In this document: one piece after another, positions 1-10,145 of the stretch
How the letters are laid out: each line of letters opens with the position of its first letter
Numbering within the stretch: the stretch's first letter is position 1
Assembly: GCA_951640165.1 (NCBI GenBank)
Contig: OX621256.1
Coordinates: forward strand, 9,672,001 to 9,736,000
Reading direction: 5' to 3'
Source: Pseudoips prasinana
Taxonomy: Eukaryota; Arthropoda; Insecta; Lepidoptera; Nolidae
DNA: 64,000 nt
Position numbers and translations under genes: made by a program
The notes under the pieces: model-generated
Told to the model about the DNA's origin: nothing
The model's database searches: none
What the model saw: only the letters and a program-made list of their open reading frames with translations

Positions 1-117
1 AACAATCGATCAGTAATATTAAACAAACTTTGGAGATTGAGAGACTACGCATCTTCTCTACATAAACCGCCTTTCAGTTAGCCGTCTAGTCGTTCAATTT
101 GATGGCTAATTCAACTT

Positions 118-485
118 AAGAGGCCTATTACAGTCCACTAGCGCCGCCAATCGAAAAAATGTCATAACTCGTAAATAGAATCAAAAATACAAAATATGTT
201 CTATTATTACTGTGGAAAAGGCAATAACGTAATTGTATAACACCTTATCAACACTTGAAATATAGCTGTTTAGCTAAATCGTGCATTCAAAACATAAACG
301 GCCGTTTTAGTTACAAATGCACGATTTAGCTAAACAGCTATATTTCAAGTGTTGACAATGTGTTATAAAATTACGTTATTGCCTTTTCTACAGTAATAAT
401 AGACCACATTTTGTATTTTTGATTCTATTTACGAGTTATGACATTTTTTCGATTGGCGGCGCTAGTGGACTGTAATAGGCCTCTT
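118..485. mobile_element. M1 palindromic MITE, TTAA-type, copy 1
   Basis: The two halves are inverted copies of each other around a short centre near 300. The outer ends read AAGAGGCCTATTACAG and its reverse complement. The left end abuts TTAA; the right flank reads TTTG, so one target copy seems mutated. A second copy lies at 60734-61097 with TTAA on both sides. There is no coding capacity. TTAA targets are typical of piggyBac-type transposition, so a piggyBac-mobilised MITE is inferred. Confidence 0.8.
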
Positions 486-554
486 TGCGCTGGTTATATT
501 ACCGCATATAATGCTTCAGTCCAAACATAAGTATAAGACTGTCTCCACAAATAC

Positions 555-660
555 TCGCGCACTCTCTTATTCCTCACTCTCATAATCGATGGGATGAAAT
601 GACTGAGAACAGATCAAGCGCCGAGCTGACGGTTTTACGTGCTTCCCGAGGGGTAGGGGG
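555..660 (-). repeat. SINE S3 fragment (diverged)
   Basis: Reverse-strand match to the middle of the S3 SINE seen complete at 58078 and 62391. Shared landmarks are the CTCTCATAATCGATGGGA block and the TTTTACGTGCTTCCCGAGG block. It is old and lacks the tRNA-like head. Confidence 0.5.
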
Positions 661-709
661 TGGGCTATTGTGAGGTTTTCTTACCAGAAAACCCTAGTAA
701 CATAACAAC

Positions 710-1386
710 ACAGTACTAAATATATAAGAGCTGCCTCGTTGGTATAGCTGTTCAAATCCCGCCTCGGAGCATAAATAGTAGGAGAGCTGGCACGCATTTT
801 TGGGTAGGTATTTGAGGCAAGCTGAAAACTTGTCCTATAACTCTTCAGACACACCCCAACACGGAACTGCAGACCTGGCAGGCGGGTAGCGGGTCCTCAA
901 ATTTTTTTTTTTAACGAAATAATTTTGAGGCAAGCTGAAATTTTGATATGTTGTAGTTTAATGTTTATACCATACAAAAAAAAGACAGGCGATTCTGTCG
1001 GGTCTTTAGCACTGCCAGGCGTGTGCAAAAATATTTTGCAAATAAAATCGAAAAAATGTATTTGAGGCAACTTGATATTTTGACAGAATGTTATTTATGT
1101 ATTGTATAAACATTAAACTACAACACATCAAAATTTCAGCTTGCCTCAAATACATTATTTGGATAAAAATAAAAAAAAAATTTAGGGGTTGGTTTAGACC
1201 CGCTACCCGCCAGCCAGGTCTGCAGTTCCGTGTTGGGGTGTGTCTGAAGAGCTATAGGACAAGTTTTCAGCTTGCCTCAAATACCTACCCAAAAATGCGT
1301 GCCAGCTCTTGGACTAAAAGCATATGCTCCGAGGCGGGATTTGAACAGCAATACCAACAAGGCATCTCTTATATATTTAGTACTGT
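710..1386. mobile_element. Foldback element with tRNA-like tips
   Basis: Long inverted repeat. The left arm (710-about 990) starts ACAGTACTAAATATATAAGA and the right arm (about 1085-1386) ends in its complement. Each arm carries a stretch with CTGCCTCGTTGGTATAG and GTTCAAATCCCGCCTC, which resembles the head and B box of the S3 SINE. No transposase is present. The arms differ at scattered positions, so the insertion is not very recent. Confidence 0.7.
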
Positions 1387-1811
1387 ATACATGTATTAAG
1401 TAAATAAAACTACTGGAAGGCAATAACGATTTGGTGTCCGATGTGGTACGAATTGTGTTCCAGATTGTACATAAACATAGCGTATGCCATATCGTCGGTA
1501 GATCCACTTAGACGTCGTCAACGGCCTTATTACGTTGGCAGAAAGGGCAATTTTCGTAGAGCAACTGTATCCACTGACGCAGCATCGCCTTTACATTGTT
1601 GAGTTTTTCGCATTGAAAAGACCTTTGTCAATTTATCAAATATAGGTACTAAGTTCGGATGTATAAGTATCAGGTCCCACCACATACTATAGAGAAGAGG
1701 ATGTTTGTTTGGACTAATAGCTCAAACCCTCGTAGATTTTATTATAAACATCGCCTACACACTTCCTCATTTTAACTATACTGATAAAAAATAAGTTATG
1801 TACCTACTGTA
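1387..1811. other. Unassigned AT-rich DNA
   Basis: No reading frame, RNA or repeat was recognised here. Confidence 0.4.
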
Positions 1812-1972
1812 ATGTCCTCCTAGCCGAATTTCGGCCACGGCAGCTAGTAGAGATTAGCCATCTGCGCGGGACATATTATAGTGCACAAGTGTGTGCGCAA
1901 ACACAGGAGCACTTTCCAAGAGGTCAGGTACAGGACCGACGGCTTAACGTGCTCTCCGAGGCACATAATATA
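1812..1972 (-). repeat. SINE S3, 3' portion
   Basis: Reverse-strand copy of the S3 body. It carries the complements of GGCCGTGGCCG, of the block ending AGCACTATAATATGTCCCGC, and of the GCCTCGGAGAGCACGT block. The tRNA-like head is missing. Confidence 0.7.
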
Positions 1973-2133
1973 AGTTATGTAGCTAGTAGCCATCAAGTTA
2001 TAAATCTATGAACTTTTGAGTACCCACAAGACTCTAATTGCAAACCCATCTACTTCACAATCCAGATTTAGTCTGATTTTTGGTTTCGCTCTGTAAAAAA
2101 ATCCCGTGGAAGAAAATTTTACAATTGAAGTAG

Positions 2134-2248
2134 ATAAGGTGGACCGATGATCTTGTAAGGGCGAGTGCAACACCGATAGTTGTGGAGATCTTTGGACGAG
2201 GCATTCCGGCAGTGGACGTCACTCGGCTGATATGATGATAATGATGAA
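2134..2248 (+). mobile_element. RTE retrotransposon 3' tail
   Basis: The stretch runs from GGTGGACCGATGATCTTG through CGGCAGTGGACGTCACTCGG to GGCTGATATGATGATAATGA. It matches the end of the RTE copy at 21431-22965, including the terminal TGA-type microsatellite. It is severely 5' truncated, as is usual for target-primed LINE insertions. Confidence 0.75.
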
Positions 2249-2539
2249 GTCGATAATCAATTTGCGTGATTGTATTTTTATGATCATACAAACAATTTGA
2301 ATTTTTTTTCTCAAAATGTATATGGGACCATTCCGATAGAGATTTCTGAAATAAAAACGGTTTGTTTTCCGTTTCAGTTTTTGTTTGGTTCTGATGTCGA
2401 CGCACCACGGAGTGCCATGGACATTTCATTTCATCAATAGAGATTAAAATATAGCGTTAATTATAGATCTACTTATTTCCTAAAATTGCCGTGATCCTAA
2501 GATTTTTCTTATACATTTTTTAATACATAACCTAACCTA

Positions 2540-2772
2540 ACAGTTAGAAAACCCCCGACTCCAATTATAATTACAGTATTTTGGAAAAGAGCTCATGATA
2601 CTCTTACACTGATGGGCCGATATTAACCAAACATAACTAAGAACCACCTCAAGGAAACTGGCTTTCAGATGAAAAAACCGCATAGAAATCATTCCATTCG
2701 TTTGAGAGCTACGATACCACAGACAGACAGACAAATACACACACAGAGACAGACATCGACGTCAAAGTTATA
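2540..2772 (+). repeat. Interspersed repeat with AGAC-rich end
   Basis: A noncoding block containing CATTCGTTTGAGAGCTACGA followed by (CAGA)n and CATCGACGTCAAAGTTATAA. I recall similar blocks as common in lepidopteran genomes. Only one copy is visible here, so the assignment is from memory. Confidence 0.4.
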
Positions 2773-3239
2773 ATAAAACCGGCCAAGTGCGAGTCGGACT
2801 CGCACATGAAGGGTTCCGTGGCAGAAAGTATTTCAGTTGATTAAATGAAAGCAAATTGCGCTTAAAAAAAAACTACTTGCTAGATCTCGTTCAAACCAAT
2901 TTTAGTTGTTAGTTTCCACGATAATGTACATCATATATTTTTTTTAGTTTTATCATTCTCTTATTTTAGAAGTTAGATGGGGGGTCACTCATTTTACCAC
3001 TTTGGAAGTGTCTCTCGCGCAAACTATTCAGTTTAGAAAAAAAATCTTTTTCTATTTTTGTGTAAAAATCTTAATGCGGTTCACCGAATACATCTACTTA
3101 CTAATTTTCAACAGTACAGCTCTTATAGTTTCGGAAAAAAGTGGCTGTGACATACGGACGGACAGACAGACAGACAGACAGACATACATGTCGAATCTAT
3201 AAGGGTTCCATTTTTTGCCATTTGGCTACGGAACCCTAA
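2773..3239 (+). repeat. Repeat family B, full-length copy
   Basis: Starts AAAACCGGCCAAGTGCGAGT, where GCGAGTCGGACTCGC is itself a palindrome, and ends GCCATTTGGCTACGGAACCC. Near the 3' end is a (GACA)n run. Parts of the same family recur at 9385-9800, 16011-16085 and 25563-25725. The ends share GGGTTCCGT/ACGGAACCC in inverted orientation. It is noncoding. Confidence 0.75.
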
Positions 3240-3558
3240 AAAGGAGTCCTTTTTCGTCGTGGTCTAAAAATAGAATTTTGAGACAAGAACTCAGACCTAC
3301 AAAATTCATTCAGTAAAAATATAATTAGCTTTTATTTTTTACGTCATAATACTCGCCGCCCCTTTATGTTCCAATCTTGAAGAAAACAATAAAACATCCA
3401 ACAAACAAGATTGTCCGCCATCTAATTACTTGGAGATAACAGAATAAAAACAATGCTAATTAATGGCACTTTCTCTATTTTGCTTTCTGGCAAACATACG
3501 AAAACTTTTGGTTCGGTATTTAAATTGAAACTATGACGTCATATACAATAACAAATTA
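3240..3558. other. Unassigned AT-rich DNA
   Basis: Nothing was recognised. It includes TGACGTCATATAC just before the tandem array. Confidence 0.35.
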
Positions 3559-4500
3559 ACCACTCACTCATGTCCTTCATACAACAGAATGGCATTCCGG
3601 TTGTGCCAGGTGGACATCGCTGCCAACGGATCCTCCCTGATCCAGATGCACTTCAGTGTTATATCAAGTCACTTATTACAACGTATGAACCACTCACTTG
3701 TGCCCTTCATTCAACAGTACGGCATTTCGCCAATAGTGCCAGGTGGACGTCGCTATCAACGGATCCTCCCTAATCCAGAATATACTTCAGTCACAAATTA
3801 CAACAAATGAGCCACTCACTCACCACACCACTCACTGTGTCCTTCATAAAACAGTATGGCATTAAACCAGTGGCGGTAAGTGGACATCGCTGCGAACGCA
3901 TCCTCCGTGCTGAGGTCTACAGAAATTGACGTACATTCTATACAACCTGGGCACAGAGCATTGTGTACTTTCACATCACAAATCACAACATATGAACCAC
4001 CCACTTGTGCCCTTCGTTCAACAGAATGGCATTCCGCCAGTGGCGGCAGGTGGACATCACTGCCAACGGATCCAGAATTCACTTTAGTATAATATCAAGT
4101 CACATATAAACCACTCACTTATGCCCTTTTTACTACAGTACGGCTTACCGACCATGGCGGCAGTTGGACATCGCTACCAACGGGTCCTCCCTGACCCAGA
4201 AAGCACTTCAGTGTATTATGAAGCCTCAAATTAGAACATAACCACTCACTTGTGCCCTTCATTCAACAGTATGGCATTTCGCCAATAGTGCCAGGTGGAC
4301 ATCGCTACCATTGGATCCTCCATAATCCAGAATGCATTTCAGTGTAATATCACGTCACAAATTACAACAAAACCACTCACTTGTGCCCTTCATACAGTAG
4401 TATGGCATTCCGCCAGTGGCGGCAGGTAGACATCGCTGCCAACGCATCCTCCGTGCTGAGGTGGTCCAGTATGCACCTCAGTGGAAGAAGCGGCAGACCG
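3559..4500 (+). repeat. Seven-unit tandem array, 115-185 bp units
   Basis: Units begin near 3559, 3690, 3811, 3996, 4110, 4240 and 4372 with CCACTCACTTGTGCCCTTCA or close variants. They continue with a CAACAG, ATGGCATTCCGCC, GGTGGACATCGCTGCCAACG and GGATCCTCC order. Copies differ by substitutions and small indels, so the array is old. CCCTTCATTCAACAG looks like a splice acceptor. Several units keep a short open frame reading GGHRCQRILPDP, so they may be duplicated exons rather than a simple minisatellite. Confidence 0.8.
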
Positions 4501-4565
4501 CTCCATTCAGACGTCATCTGGAACAACAAAAAAGCGTTACAACATCAGCCTTGTTACCTAAATAA
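4401..4565 (+). CDS. Exon-like reading frame, unknown product
   Basis: The last unit of the tandem array opens into a 54-codon frame with no ATG. It starts YGIPPVAAGRHRCQRIL at 4401, runs through a basic stretch (VVQYAPQWKKRQTAPFRRHL) and ends SALLPK-TAA at 4563-4565. An acceptor-like CCCTTCATACAG lies just upstream. The frame extends far beyond the truncated versions in units 1-6, so this may be the original terminal exon. I recognise no family. It could be a chance frame or a pseudogene. Confidence 0.3.
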   Translation, partial: YGIPPVAAGRHRCQRILRAEVVQYAPQWKKRQTAPFRRHLEQQKSVTTSALLPK

Positions 4566-5027
4566 TATTACTCACTGTAATGGAAAATACTGAGGTCTTG
4601 TACTGCTTTTGGTGTGTATTATGAGAAAAGAGACGTTAAGACTGAAAACCTAGTTCCTAATTTGTTTATAATCTCAACTAAGTCAGTGGTTCGTGACTCT
4701 GACTGTTAAGCCCACTGACTGTTAAGTCTGAGTGGAATTTATAGATAAATAACACCCAGATATACATATTATGTACTAGCTGTGCCCTGCGGTTTTCCCG
4801 CGTTAAATTTTATAAATTATCATAGCTCCTCCCCCGTAGGTGATAGCGTGATAATATGTAGCCTATAATTGTTGACCCGACCTCTAAGTAAAAATCATGC
4901 AAAATTTTAAGCAAATCCATGCAGTGCTTTTTGAGTTTAGCCCGGACTGGATTTTTATACATACAGACAAACAGACACACAGACAAAAATTCGAAAAACT
5001 ATATATTTGGCTTCGATATCGATTGTA

Positions 5028-6671
5028 CACTCGCGAGCAACCAAATCGACTCAAGCCTAGACGGCGCACATATACATTGATTTTCCTAAAACGATAAATG
5101 GTAATTACAAAAGTGATATGTCATTCGAAAGCTGAAGAATTAGGCTTTCAATTAACATCAATACCTTAAAAAAAACTAAGCGCTGATTTATTGACACATT
5201 TTAATTGGCCGTCAGCGTAAATTACCTCTTTAGGAATCCACGACTTGCGCTACCTGCTCCCGCTATAAAACCCCCCACTTCCGGTTTATCTTATCAGTTG
5301 CTTGTTACAGGTTGACCGGTACACATCTCCGTAAATTGCATTCCTTGTTTTCGCTAACCCATGGATACCACACCAGAAGAAGCCGCTCAAGTTGTTGCCT
5401 TGTTGCAACAAGGGTTAAGTCAGCGAGCAATCGCTGCCCAGCTCCACTTGAGCCAGTCTTCTGTATCCCGAGTATACAGCCGGTTCCAAGAGACTGGTGC
5501 CTTCAATCGGAGACCAAGAACGAGCCGCCACCGGTGCACTTCAGAGAGAGACGACCGCTTCATTGTCTCAACCTCGCTGCGCAATCGACACCTTACGGGC
5601 GTTGATGTGCAGCAAGAACTGAGACGTGTACGACAAGTGGCTGTCAGCGAGTGGACAGTGAGAAGACGCTTGAAGGAAGCCAACTTGACGCCAAAAAGAC
5701 CTGCGACGGGCCCTAAGTTGACTGCAGGCCACCGACAAGCGCGCCTTCAATTTGCTCGAGAGCATCTCAATTGGAGCGTTGCGCAATGGCGATCGGTCCT
5801 GTTTACTGATGAGTGCAGAATGTGTCTGCATGGCAGTGACAGGAGAGGCCGAGTCTACAGGCGTCCGGGAGAACGATTTGCCCAATGTTGTTTCGCTGAA
5901 ACAGTGGCATATGGCGGCGGTTCCTGCATGATGTGGGCTGGTATCTCTTTAGAGGGAAAAACCGAACTTGTTTTCGTGCCTGGGGGCGGCCGAGGAGGCG
6001 GGCTAACAGCTGATCGGTACATCACCGACATTCTACTGGATCATGTTGTGCCCTACGCAGGGTTTGTCGGTGAAGACTTCGTGTTAATGCACGACAATGC
6101 CCGCTGCCACACGGCACGAGTCACTCGACAGTTTCTGCAAGAGGTCGAATTACGCACGATGGACTGGCCTGCGCTCAGTCCTGACATGAATCCCATCGAG
6201 CACTTATGGGACGAGCTTAAAAGAAGAGTTCGGGCCAGAAATCCAGTCCCTTCAAGCGTAGACGAGCTAAAGACAGCATTATTAGAGGAGTGGGACGGCA
6301 TTCCTCAAGAAAATGTCAAAAAATTGATAAGGTCCATGAAAAACAGACTGCGGGATGTAATTAGGGCTAGAGGGGGCAATACGAAATACTGATTTAAATA
6401 AAATAATTTTATTTTTAATTTTTTTTGTTTAATTTGTCAAATACGAGACACATACCCTTTTTCCTAAATTCCCGTTTTTCCTACTCTTGCATTCAGACAT
6501 CATTTATTTCAAAAATGATGGATGGATTTCAATGATAATGATATCAAATTAAAGCTGACATCTTAAGCTTTCGAATGACATATCATTTTAATAATTTCCA
6601 TTCATGATTTTAGTTGTATCAATGTATGTGTGCGCCGACAAGGCTTGAGTCGATTTGGTTGCTCGCGAGTG
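5028..6671 (+). mobile_element. Complete Tc1-type transposon
   Basis: This 1,644-bp element is bounded by TA at 5026-5027 and 6672-6673. The terminal inverted repeats start CACTCGCGAGCAACCAAATC and stay alignable for about 130 bp on each side, with substitutions increasing inwards. One transposase gene fills the middle. The uninterrupted site is visible at 27359-27360 in a related Helitron, which confirms a TA duplication. The open transposase and the terminal repeats suggest recent activity. Confidence 0.95.
5361..6392 (+). CDS. Tc1-family transposase (DD34E), intact
   Basis: This 343-aa protein cuts and joins its element's ends at TA sites in the nucleus. The N-terminal third holds two helix-turn-helix units: LSQRAIAAQLHLSQSSVSRV at residues 19-38, and a second around 80-105 ending in SEWTVRRRLKE. 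The catalytic triad is visible: D150 in LFTDE, D245 in MHDNARCHTA and E280 in MNPIEHLWDE. There are 34 residues between the last two, which is the Tc1 signature. Length is normal for the family and no stop or frameshift is present. ATG at 5361 is the first in frame and leaves a 333-bp leader that includes the left terminal repeat. AATAAA-like motifs follow the TGA. It is one of only two intact transposases in the window. Confidence 0.95.
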   Translation: MDTTPEEAAQVVALLQQGLSQRAIAAQLHLSQSSVSRVYSRFQETGAFNRRPRTSRHRCTSERDDRFIVSTSLRNRHLTGVDVQQELRRVRQVAVSEWTVRRRLKEANLTPKRPATGPKLTAGHRQARLQFAREHLNWSVAQWRSVLFTDECRMCLHGSDRRGRVYRRPGERFAQCCFAETVAYGGGSCMMWAGISLEGKTELVFVPGGGRGGGLTADRYITDILLDHVVPYAGFVGEDFVLMHDNARCHTARVTRQFLQEVELRTMDWPALSPDMNPIEHLWDELKRRVRARNPVPSSVDELKTALLEEWDGIPQENVKKLIRSMKNRLRDVIRARGGNTKY

Positions 6672-6751
6672 TAGATCACGCCCAACTATCCTTTTAAAAA
6701 AATATTCAATATACAGTTTTGACTTTCCTACGATTTTATTATATGTATTGA

Positions 6752-6856
6752 GAAATACATTTTTATCAGTTGTCTGGTTGCCATAGTGCCGGCTTTGCCT
6801 AGTTTGGGATATGATGGCTGTTAGTTGTCCCAAGATATTTATTATTTATTTATTTA
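6752..6856 (+). repeat. SINE S1 tail
   Basis: Carries TTATCAGTTGTCTGGTTGCC, GCTTTGCCTAGTTTGGGAT and an ATTT-rich end, as in the other S1 SINEs. It begins exactly where the Helitron ends, which suggests that the Helitron interrupted this SINE. Confidence 0.7.
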
Positions 6857-6867
6857 GTAATTGATAT

Positions 6868-7152
6868 TGGCTACGGTGGATAGTCTCAAGCCAATTGGCA
6901 AAGACATATAATAGTGTAGTTATGCTTGTGCAAACAGGTGTAGTTCAACTGGCTTTCCAATACTAGCGGGTTGAGATCAGAAGCAGGACCAAAAGGTCTA
7001 CGTGGTCTCTGAACTACAGGCATATAATACTCCTGCAACTACTGAGTGTTTATCTTTCCAGAAAATCTGCAGGCCACTTTCTGGCCCCACCCGAATTTGA
7101 AACCGGCATCTCATTATAGAACATGCTACCGCTAGTCCAACGAGGCAGCAGG
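6868..7152 (-). repeat. SINE S3, diverged full-length copy
   Basis: Reading the minus strand from 7152: tRNA-like head CTGCCTCGTTGGACTAGCGG, then a B-box-like GGTTTCAAATTCGGG, then the body with GAGACCACGTAGACC and TATTATATGTCTTTGCC. It matches 58078-58455 at lower identity. The head is tRNA-derived but carries no functional tRNA. Confidence 0.65.
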
Positions 7153-7218
7153 CAGATATTCAAAAGGATATCAATTAGCAAAACACTAACGCAAAGTCAA
7201 TTTGATCGTTTAACTTTT

Positions 7219-7435
7219 AATAATAATAATATTCAGGGACATTATTCACACACAGCCAAATTATGAAAATCAGATCACTGATATACTACTTTTCTTTTGT
7301 AAATACATACTTATATAGATAATTACACGCAGACACAGAACAAACAGACATGTTCATGCACACAAATATATGTCCTCGGTGGAAATAGAACCCACAACCT
7401 ACGGGGTGATAGGCAAGCATTTAACTGAAACACTT
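7219..7435 (-). repeat. SINE S1
   Basis: The plus strand shows the complement of the (ATT)n tail, then GATATACTAC, TATATAGATAATTACACGCAG and GAACCCACAACCTACGGGGT. That is the usual order for S1 in reverse. The head is partly decayed. Confidence 0.75.
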
Positions 7436-7544
7436 ATTTTATTTTAGAGTAGTAGTAGTCCTAATACGAATCAATTATAAAATTTTGAGGCCAATGTTTT
7501 GTACAAACAAAATATTTTCTCAATTTAAAGTAGTCACCTCGTTA

Positions 7545-7670
7545 GCGCCGTACAAAGACAACTATTAGTGTGACCCACATGTTCCGAGTCTGGGTGCGCT
7601 TTGTGTCTGCTAATTGCATATTTGCACAATTTCCCGCTATAGAGAAATATTATTTCCCTGACACGTGTTT
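7545..7670 (+). repeat. SINE S2 fragment
   Basis: Contains TGTGACCCACATGTTCCGAG, TCTGGGTG and TTTGTGTCTG in the same order as the S2 copy at 15073. The head is mostly lost. Confidence 0.5.
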
Positions 7671-7879
7671 TCTTTTTTTTCAGAACTAAAAATTACAAAC
7701 ATATTCTAAATTTGAAATTGTCCCACCGTAGGTTTTTTATTAATCACCTTCAAAAGTATGAGGTTATCAATACGACTGTTTTTATTTGTATATAGTACGT
7801 GATGTCACCCGTTTGTTCTCTGGTTTTGGTATATATTATTTTTTATTTGACATTATTTTTTATATGCTTGGCTTGGTGT

Positions 7880-7980
7880 TCCCTCCCATCAGATAGTTTT
7901 AGTCGGTGCGAATCCGACATAGCGACAAAGTTTCTACGGGTAGACACTTTGCGGGTAACTCCGAAGCATGGGATTTGTTC
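7880..7980 (+). mobile_element. R1-type LINE 3' end, diverged
   Basis: Shares CCCATCAGAT, TTTTAGTCGGTGCGAATCCG and a CGGGTAGACACTTTGCGGGT hairpin-like end with the better copies at 23601 and 48986. No tail or target duplication was recognised. Confidence 0.45.
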
Positions 7981-8038
7981 GGTCGTACGTCATGGGATTC
8001 GTTGGACGCACATGACATGTAACACGTATTACGTAGTA

Positions 8039-8175
8039 CAGATGCCAGCACATCCAGCTACCCCAATCTGTCAAATTTCTTTTATCGATTTTCAACTTTA
8101 TGTCTCATAAGCATAAGGTTCACTTTCAATTGGGTAAATTTGACAGATCGGGGTAGCTTGATGTGCTGGCGTCTG
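8039..8175. mobile_element. M3 MITE, TA-type, copy 1
   Basis: A 137-bp palindrome-like element. The left end is CAGATGCCAGCACATCCAGC and the right end the complement CTGGCGTCTG. TA flanks both sides at 8037-8038 and 8176-8177. A second copy starts at 16443. It is noncoding; TA flanks suit mobilisation by a Tc1/mariner-type transposase. Confidence 0.8.
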
Positions 8176-8619
8176 TACCTTACGTAGTTACTGTGTATTA
8201 CGTAGTTAAGTGACGTGTCTCAGGATGTCATATCGGTCGGACTTACGTCAACGTGTGAATGGTAATACTCCTAATAACGTAACGTGTCTGGCATTTTCAG
8301 TGTCGTACAAAATTCGCACATTCCATTCCCACACCAGACCTATCCTTGTTTGATTTTTTATGGGTCTGTTTGCTTAAAAGACTACCCAACATGTCTCAGA
8401 CCGCCTGTCAAGCAATCAGTCACAGTTGTCAAGAAAAACGGCATCCACGATTAAATAAAGGCAATGAAAACAAACTGAGATTCCAAATTAGGAATCCTTA
8501 ATATAATAATGACTTGAAAACCAACTTGGTTGTAATTTCCGATTGTTATTTGTTACAAATTACCCTAAAACCATTAATAACATTACTACTAGGTCTATAC
8601 TGGTTCAACTCGAATTTTA

Positions 8620-8935
8620 TCCCCTCACAGATCTCCCTACGCTATGACCACACTTTTCCACAATTCCTGTAAGGTTTCAGGATTAGGCATGTTATCAAGT
8701 GTACCATAGTTGAAGGATCAGAACCACCACACTAGCACATGCCCAACCGTTGAAGTGGCTCTAGCAAATCTATTTGTGACATCTCATAACCTTCCACATG
8801 GACATGTTTCGGAGGAATTTTAATAGAGTTGAGAACCAGGTCAGCCTGAGCAAGGAGAACATGTTCAAGGTCGTCTGAGCGATTAAAACCAAACCATTTC
8901 CCACTTGATATCGTGCCTTGCATGCCCTAGCCCCT
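8620..8935 (-). pseudogene. LINE reverse transcriptase C-terminus, relic
   Basis: On the minus strand a CGGSDPSTMVHLITC stretch (around 8680-8735) matches the cysteine-rich C-terminal motif CGSVPQTMAHLLTC of the relic at 47600-47925. The upstream frame (LLEPLQRLGMC) is broken by a stop. This C-terminal zinc-finger-like part follows the reverse transcriptase domain in several non-LTR elements. Only the motif supports the call; the rest is decayed. Confidence 0.5.
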
Positions 8936-8989
8936 ACACGGGAGGACTAATGGATGCCTTTAAGAACGCAGTCAATGTAGCCAAGTTTT

Positions 8990-9120
8990 GGGACCACGTT
9001 TTTTAAACGCGAGTCGACGGCGCGCTTTTATCCTACAGGGCAGTTTGCTGTTCGTTTGAATCGATACAAACGCGCGTCTGTATCGCTACAAACGCGCGTC
9101 AACGGCGCGCTTAAAAAACA
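8990..9120. repeat. Small inverted-end repeat with CpG-rich core
   Basis: The ends read CCACGTTTTTTAA and TTAAAAAACATGG, an inverted pair. Inside, AAACGCGAGTCGACGGCGCG is directly repeated as AAACGCGCGTCAACGGCGCG. The core is unusually CpG-rich for this AT-rich window. It is probably a short MITE; no second copy was seen. Confidence 0.4.
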
Positions 9121-9285
9121 TGGTGAGCATAGGCCCCAAATGTAAGGAAACGCTGAAAAGACTGGCTACCTTACTCACACACAAGAATGCAGCATAAATT
9201 AATATAATCGCATGTATTCTGTAAAGGACGTACTTCTTTTGTCATGCTGCTCTTTGAGCGAATGTTACGCCCTAGTTATGCTTAA
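9121..9285 (+). repeat. Repeat family A fragment
   Basis: Contains CCTTACTCACACACAAGAA, TGTAAAGGACGTACTTC and GCTGCTCTTTGAGCGAATG. These match the 3' half of the family A copies at 18706 and 30388. Confidence 0.55.
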
Positions 9286-9384
9286 GGCGCTGAAGGAACG
9301 ATATTTTACTCAATTAAATAAGTATGATACGATATTCATTGGCTTCGTGAGTCTTCTTTAAATTGTATGGTATTAATACATTAA

Positions 9385-9800
9385 ATAAAACCGGCCAAGT
9401 GCGAGTCGGACTCGCACATGAAGGGTTCCATAGCAGCAAGTATTTCAGTTGATTAAATTACAGCAAATTGCAGTTTACAATTTATGATGTATTAAAAAAA
9501 AAACTACTTACTAGATCTCGTTCAAACCAATTTTCGTTGTTAGTTTGCATGGCAATGTACATCATATATTTTTTTTAGTTTTATCATTCTCTTATTTTAG
9601 AAGTTACGGGAGTGGGGGGGGGGGGTCATTTTACCACTTTAGAAGTGTCTCTCACGCAAACTAGTTTAGAAAAAAACGATGTTAGAAACCTTAATATCAT
9701 TTTTGAAGACCTATCCATTAACACCCCACATGTATGGGTACGATGAAAAATTTTTTGTTTCAGTTCTTCGTATGGGGACCCCAAAATTATTGTTCTTTTT
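9385..9800 (+). repeat. Repeat family B, 5' portion
   Basis: Begins AAACCGGCCAAGTGCGAGTC like the copy at 2773 and includes a run of eleven G near 9612. It extends past the region shared with that copy into CATGTATGGGTACGATGAAA and stops before the usual GGAACCC end. Confidence 0.7.
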
Positions 9801-10145
9801 TACCCGACTGCGGGACGCAAAGGGTAATGTGTTTATCAGGCTATGTATGTATGTATGTTCCTTTGAAGCACTATACAGACCAAACGCCTGGACCGATTTT
9901 AATGATTCGCACGTCAATCGATTCCTTTCAGTCCGGAAAGTGTCACTAAAGACATGACGTTAGTGAAAATTCAATATGGCGACTACTGGACGCCATATTG
10001 TGAAAATTTAAAAAATTAAAGTCAACAAACTATGTCATGCGGGGTATCGTTGAATAGGTATTTAAAAAACATTTTTAGTTTTCTTTCAACATTTTTCGAT
10101 TTTACCGGCCGTTTAGGAGCTATATCGATTTAAAGTTGCGTAACA
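9801..10145 (+). repeat. Interspersed repeat C with TATG run
   Basis: Begins ACCCGACTGCGGGACGC, contains (TATG)n and GGACCGATTTTAATGATTCG, and ends near GGAGCTATATCGATTTAAAG. The style recalls widespread lepidopteran repeats. Only one copy is present here, so the limits are approximate. Confidence 0.4.

Larger units (their letters stand above)
4776..6751 (-). mobile_element. Non-autonomous Helitron split by a Tc1 element
   Basis: On the minus strand the element ends GGGCACAGCTAG/T (here CTAGCTGTGCCCTGCGG at 4776). Its other end lies at about 6751 (CCTACGATTTTATTATATG). It is collinear with the copy at 27280-27568 once the Tc1 insert (5026-6673) is removed. It has no genes of its own. SINE sequence resumes directly at 6752, so it appears to have landed in a SINE. 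Confidence 0.75.

Noticed and set aside
7799..8110. 103-codon frame
   Set aside because: It runs through an R1 tail fragment and an M3 MITE, so it is a by-product.
9600..9625. Long G run as a possible G-quadruplex regulatory site
   Set aside because: A single homopolymer inside a repeat family B copy; no gene nearby.
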